From the NCBI GenBank assembly GCA_003231035.1, contig QIHU01000333.1, positions 1-5,292 of the forward strand: 5,292 nucleotides of DNA, in the 5' to 3' direction. The DNA comes from Acidobacteriota bacterium (lineage in GTDB: Bacteria; Acidobacteriota; Thermoanaerobaculia; Multivoradales; SZUA-115). Below, piece after piece: positions 4,791 through 5,292 of this stretch. The position numbers were made by a program, and so were the translations under genes. How positions within the stretch are numbered: the stretch's first letter is position 1; the number at the start of each line of letters is the position of its first letter. Under the pieces are notes generated by a model that was not told where the DNA came from, searched no databases, and saw only the letters and a list, made by a program, of their open reading frames with translations.

Positions 4791-4882
4791 GATGAAGACA
4801 ATAACAGCAGCGCGCCAAGACCTGCACACTCTACTGCCCAAGCTCTACCTCACCCACTTCGCGGCCGGCTCCAGGTCTACTC

Positions 4883-5292
4883 TTAGATCGAGATCGAACC
4901 CTTGCGAAAATCCGTCTTGCCGAGCCAGGCGTTGATCAGAGTCGGATGGCCCTCGGCGGCGGCTTCTTGGGCGATGCGCAGGGTGACGGGGGTTTGGCTG
5001 GGGTCGTTGAGCAGGAGCCCCTTGCCTCCCCAGCCTTCGGCGACGGCGTGGTAGTCGGTGCGCGCCAGGGTGGTAGCGAGGTCGGTGCCGAGGATCTCGA
5101 CCTGCTCGCGGGCGATCTGCGCCCAGGAGGCGTCGTTGCCGACCAGGGCGATGACGGGGATCTGGTGGCGCACGAAGGTGTCGAACTCGGCCAGGCTGTA
5201 ACCGGCCGAGCCGTCGCCGTAGAGGATCCAGACTTCGGCCTCGGGACGGCAGAGTTTGGCACCGAGGGCAAAGCCGGCTCCTACGCCCAGGG
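4883..5292 (-). CDS. Thiamine-diphosphate enzyme, ILVBL/HACL2-like (C-terminal 135 residues)
   Basis: The gene enters from the right edge (first full codon 5290-5288) and ends at TAA 4885-4883. The visible part is the ThDP-binding C-terminal domain. LGVGAGFALGAKL is followed by the cofactor/Mg2+ motif starting YGDGSAGYSLAEFDTFVRHQ and ending in ALVGNDASW (GDG to ND, the usual spacing). Next come QIAREQVEILGTDLATTLARTDYHAVAEGWGGKG and a tail ending LGKTDFRKGSISI. The stretches GNDASWAQIAREQ, DYHAVAEG and GKTDFRKGSI resemble animal ILVBL/HACL2 and its bacterial relatives more than true acetolactate synthase. ILVBL/HACL2 cleaves 2-hydroxyacyl-CoA in fatty-acid alpha-oxidation, so a carboligase/lyase role is likely; annotation pipelines often call such proteins acetolactate synthase large subunit. 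The N-terminal domains are not visible, so the substrate stays open. Confidence 0.86.
   Translation of the reverse strand, partial: LGVGAGFALGAKLCRPEAEVWILYGDGSAGYSLAEFDTFVRHQIPVIALVGNDASWAQIAREQVEILGTDLATTLARTDYHAVAEGWGGKGLLLNDPSQTPVTLRIAQEAAAEGHPTLINAWLGKTDFRKGSISI

Noticed and set aside
4936..5271. 111-codon - strand frame rich in Pro/Ser/Arg
   Set aside because: It is an out-of-frame shadow of the ThDP-enzyme gene, whose GDG-ND motif frame is clearly the coding one.

Overview
The window comes from a bacterial chromosome that is GC-rich, with strong G/C preference at third codon positions. A DinB-superfamily protein, an ILVBL/HACL2-like ThDP enzyme and several type II toxin-antitoxin (TA) modules would suit a soil or sediment lineage such as Acidobacteriota or a myxobacterium-like group, but nothing here fixes the taxon. 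There is no rRNA, tRNA, CRISPR array, transposase or phage gene.

Layout, left to right. (1) A basic C-terminal CDS fragment enters from the left edge on the + strand (to 317). Its stop codon interlocks tail-to-tail with the stop of a RelE/ParE-family toxin. (2) On the - strand, 797-314 encodes a ribbon-helix-helix antitoxin and the RelE-like toxin, with overlapping genes and a promoter/operator at 795-841. (3) On the - strand, 1762-851 encodes a four-helix membrane protein followed by a DinB-like putative metalloprotein, probably one operon. (4) Divergent from it, on the + strand, is a 454-residue multi-pass membrane protein of GT-C glycosyltransferase appearance (1903-3267). (5) On the - strand, 4027-3351 is a VapBC module (RHH VapB, PIN VapC) with its own promoter/operator at 4028-4064. 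(6) On the - strand, 4790-4126 is a second PIN-toxin module of a different family, with the toxin gene first and a small partner gene second. (7) At the right edge, on the - strand, is the C-terminal 135 residues of a thiamine-diphosphate enzyme closest to ILVBL/HACL2.

Three unrelated TA modules therefore lie within about 4.5 kb, all on the same strand, separated by ordinary-looking metabolic or membrane genes. This looks like an accessory region where TA cassettes accumulate. The most striking sequence-level observation is that both antitoxin-first modules have a near-consensus -35 box, a 17-bp spacer and a -10 box placed so that transcription should begin at, or within a base or two of, the antitoxin ATG. 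The predicted mRNAs are thus leaderless. In both, repeats that look like RHH operators cover the promoter, which suggests tight autoregulation by the TA complex. No wholly new multi-gene system is evident. The DinB/4-TM pair, the GT-C-like protein and the possible vapB relic are the least explained items.
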